Shown piece after piece: positions 4,809 to 5,000 of a stretch of DNA of 5,000 bases. The stretch covers positions 1-5,000 of the forward strand of contig JAURFZ010000113.1 in NCBI GenBank assembly GCA_030834045.1. The letters run 5' to 3'. Position 1 is the stretch's first letter; the number at the start of each line of letters is the position of its first letter. A program made the translations under genes and the position numbers. Under the pieces are notes generated by a model, which worked only from the letters and a program-made list of their open reading frames with translations, was not told where the DNA came from and searched no databases. Source of the DNA: Burkholderiales bacterium (lineage in GTDB: Bacteria > Pseudomonadota > Gammaproteobacteria > Burkholderiales > Burkholderiaceae_A).

Positions 4809-5000
4809 TTAGGCCGCCCGCCTTTTTGAAACCGCCTTTACCTTCAAGCGCCAGGCATGAAGTAAGGGCTCGGTGTAGCCGCTGGGCTGCTGACGGCCTT
4901 TAAATACGAGATCGCATGCCGCCTGATAGGCCTTACTAGTTTTAAAGTTTTTCGCCATCGGCTGGTATGCCGCATCCCCCTTGTTCTGCTCGTCCACCAC
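4809..5000 (-). CDS. glcB: Malate synthase G, C-terminal end only
   Basis: The last 63 residues of malate synthase G, which condenses glyoxylate with acetyl-CoA to make malate in glyoxylate and glycolate metabolism. Seen: VVDEQNKGDAAYQPMA, AYQAACDLVFKG and QQPSGYTEPLLHAWR, in the order of the family C-terminus (E. coli GlcB has MVDQQNAGDPLYRPMA, AFQAAQEL and QQPNGYTEPILHRRR). The rest of the gene, including the catalytic barrel, lies beyond the right edge, so there is no start codon here; the GTG at the edge is internal. The protein ends in a basic tail, KAVSKRRAA. Confidence in the family is high despite the short piece, because GYTEP-LH and the NxGDxxYxPMA block are distinctive of isoform G rather than isoform A (AceB). 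Confidence 0.9.
   Translation of the reverse strand: MVDEQNKGDAAYQPMAKNFKTSKAYQAACDLVFKGRQQPSGYTEPLLHAWRLKVKAVSKRRAA

Overview
The window looks like chromosomal DNA from a Gram-negative proteobacterium, most likely a betaproteobacterium (inference). Base composition is moderate, the RNase G and Maf sequences have a beta/gamma-proteobacterial look, and gmhB implies a heptose-containing lipopolysaccharide. I cannot name the genus. Four conserved genes are present: maf (nucleotide pyrophosphatase), rng (RNase G), gmhB (LPS heptose pathway) and the 3' end of glcB (malate synthase G). Three small type II toxin-antitoxin (TA) modules sit between or beside them.

Layout from left to right: (1) a minus-strand Phd/YefM antitoxin and VapC-like PIN toxin pair, with the toxin running off the left edge; (2) maf on the plus strand, divergent from that pair across only 53 bp; (3) a minus-strand AbrB-fold antitoxin and MazF/PemK-type toxin pair, convergent with maf, whose toxin reading frame is cut by an in-frame amber codon; (4) rng, minus strand; (5) a second minus-strand Phd/YefM-VapC pair, complete, ending 30 bp before the rng start; (6) gmhB, minus strand; (7) the glcB 3' end, minus strand. 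Everything except maf reads leftward. I saw no convincing intrinsic terminator in any gap, so read-through from glcB/gmhB through the TA genes into rng is possible.

The conserved genes do not form one pathway: they serve house-cleaning of modified nucleotides, RNA processing, LPS core sugar synthesis and the glyoxylate cycle. The notable theme is the density of TA modules and their possible control of neighbours. Two modules have symmetric sequences at the position expected for antitoxin operators: twin ACTnAGT palindromes next to maf, and a 32-bp composite palindrome of four GGTAAT units before the AbrB-type antitoxin. No RNA gene, CRISPR array, insertion sequence or phage gene was seen. I found no convincing evidence of a wholly new system. 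The best leads are the broken MazF, the two operators, and the coupling of RNase-type toxins to rng.
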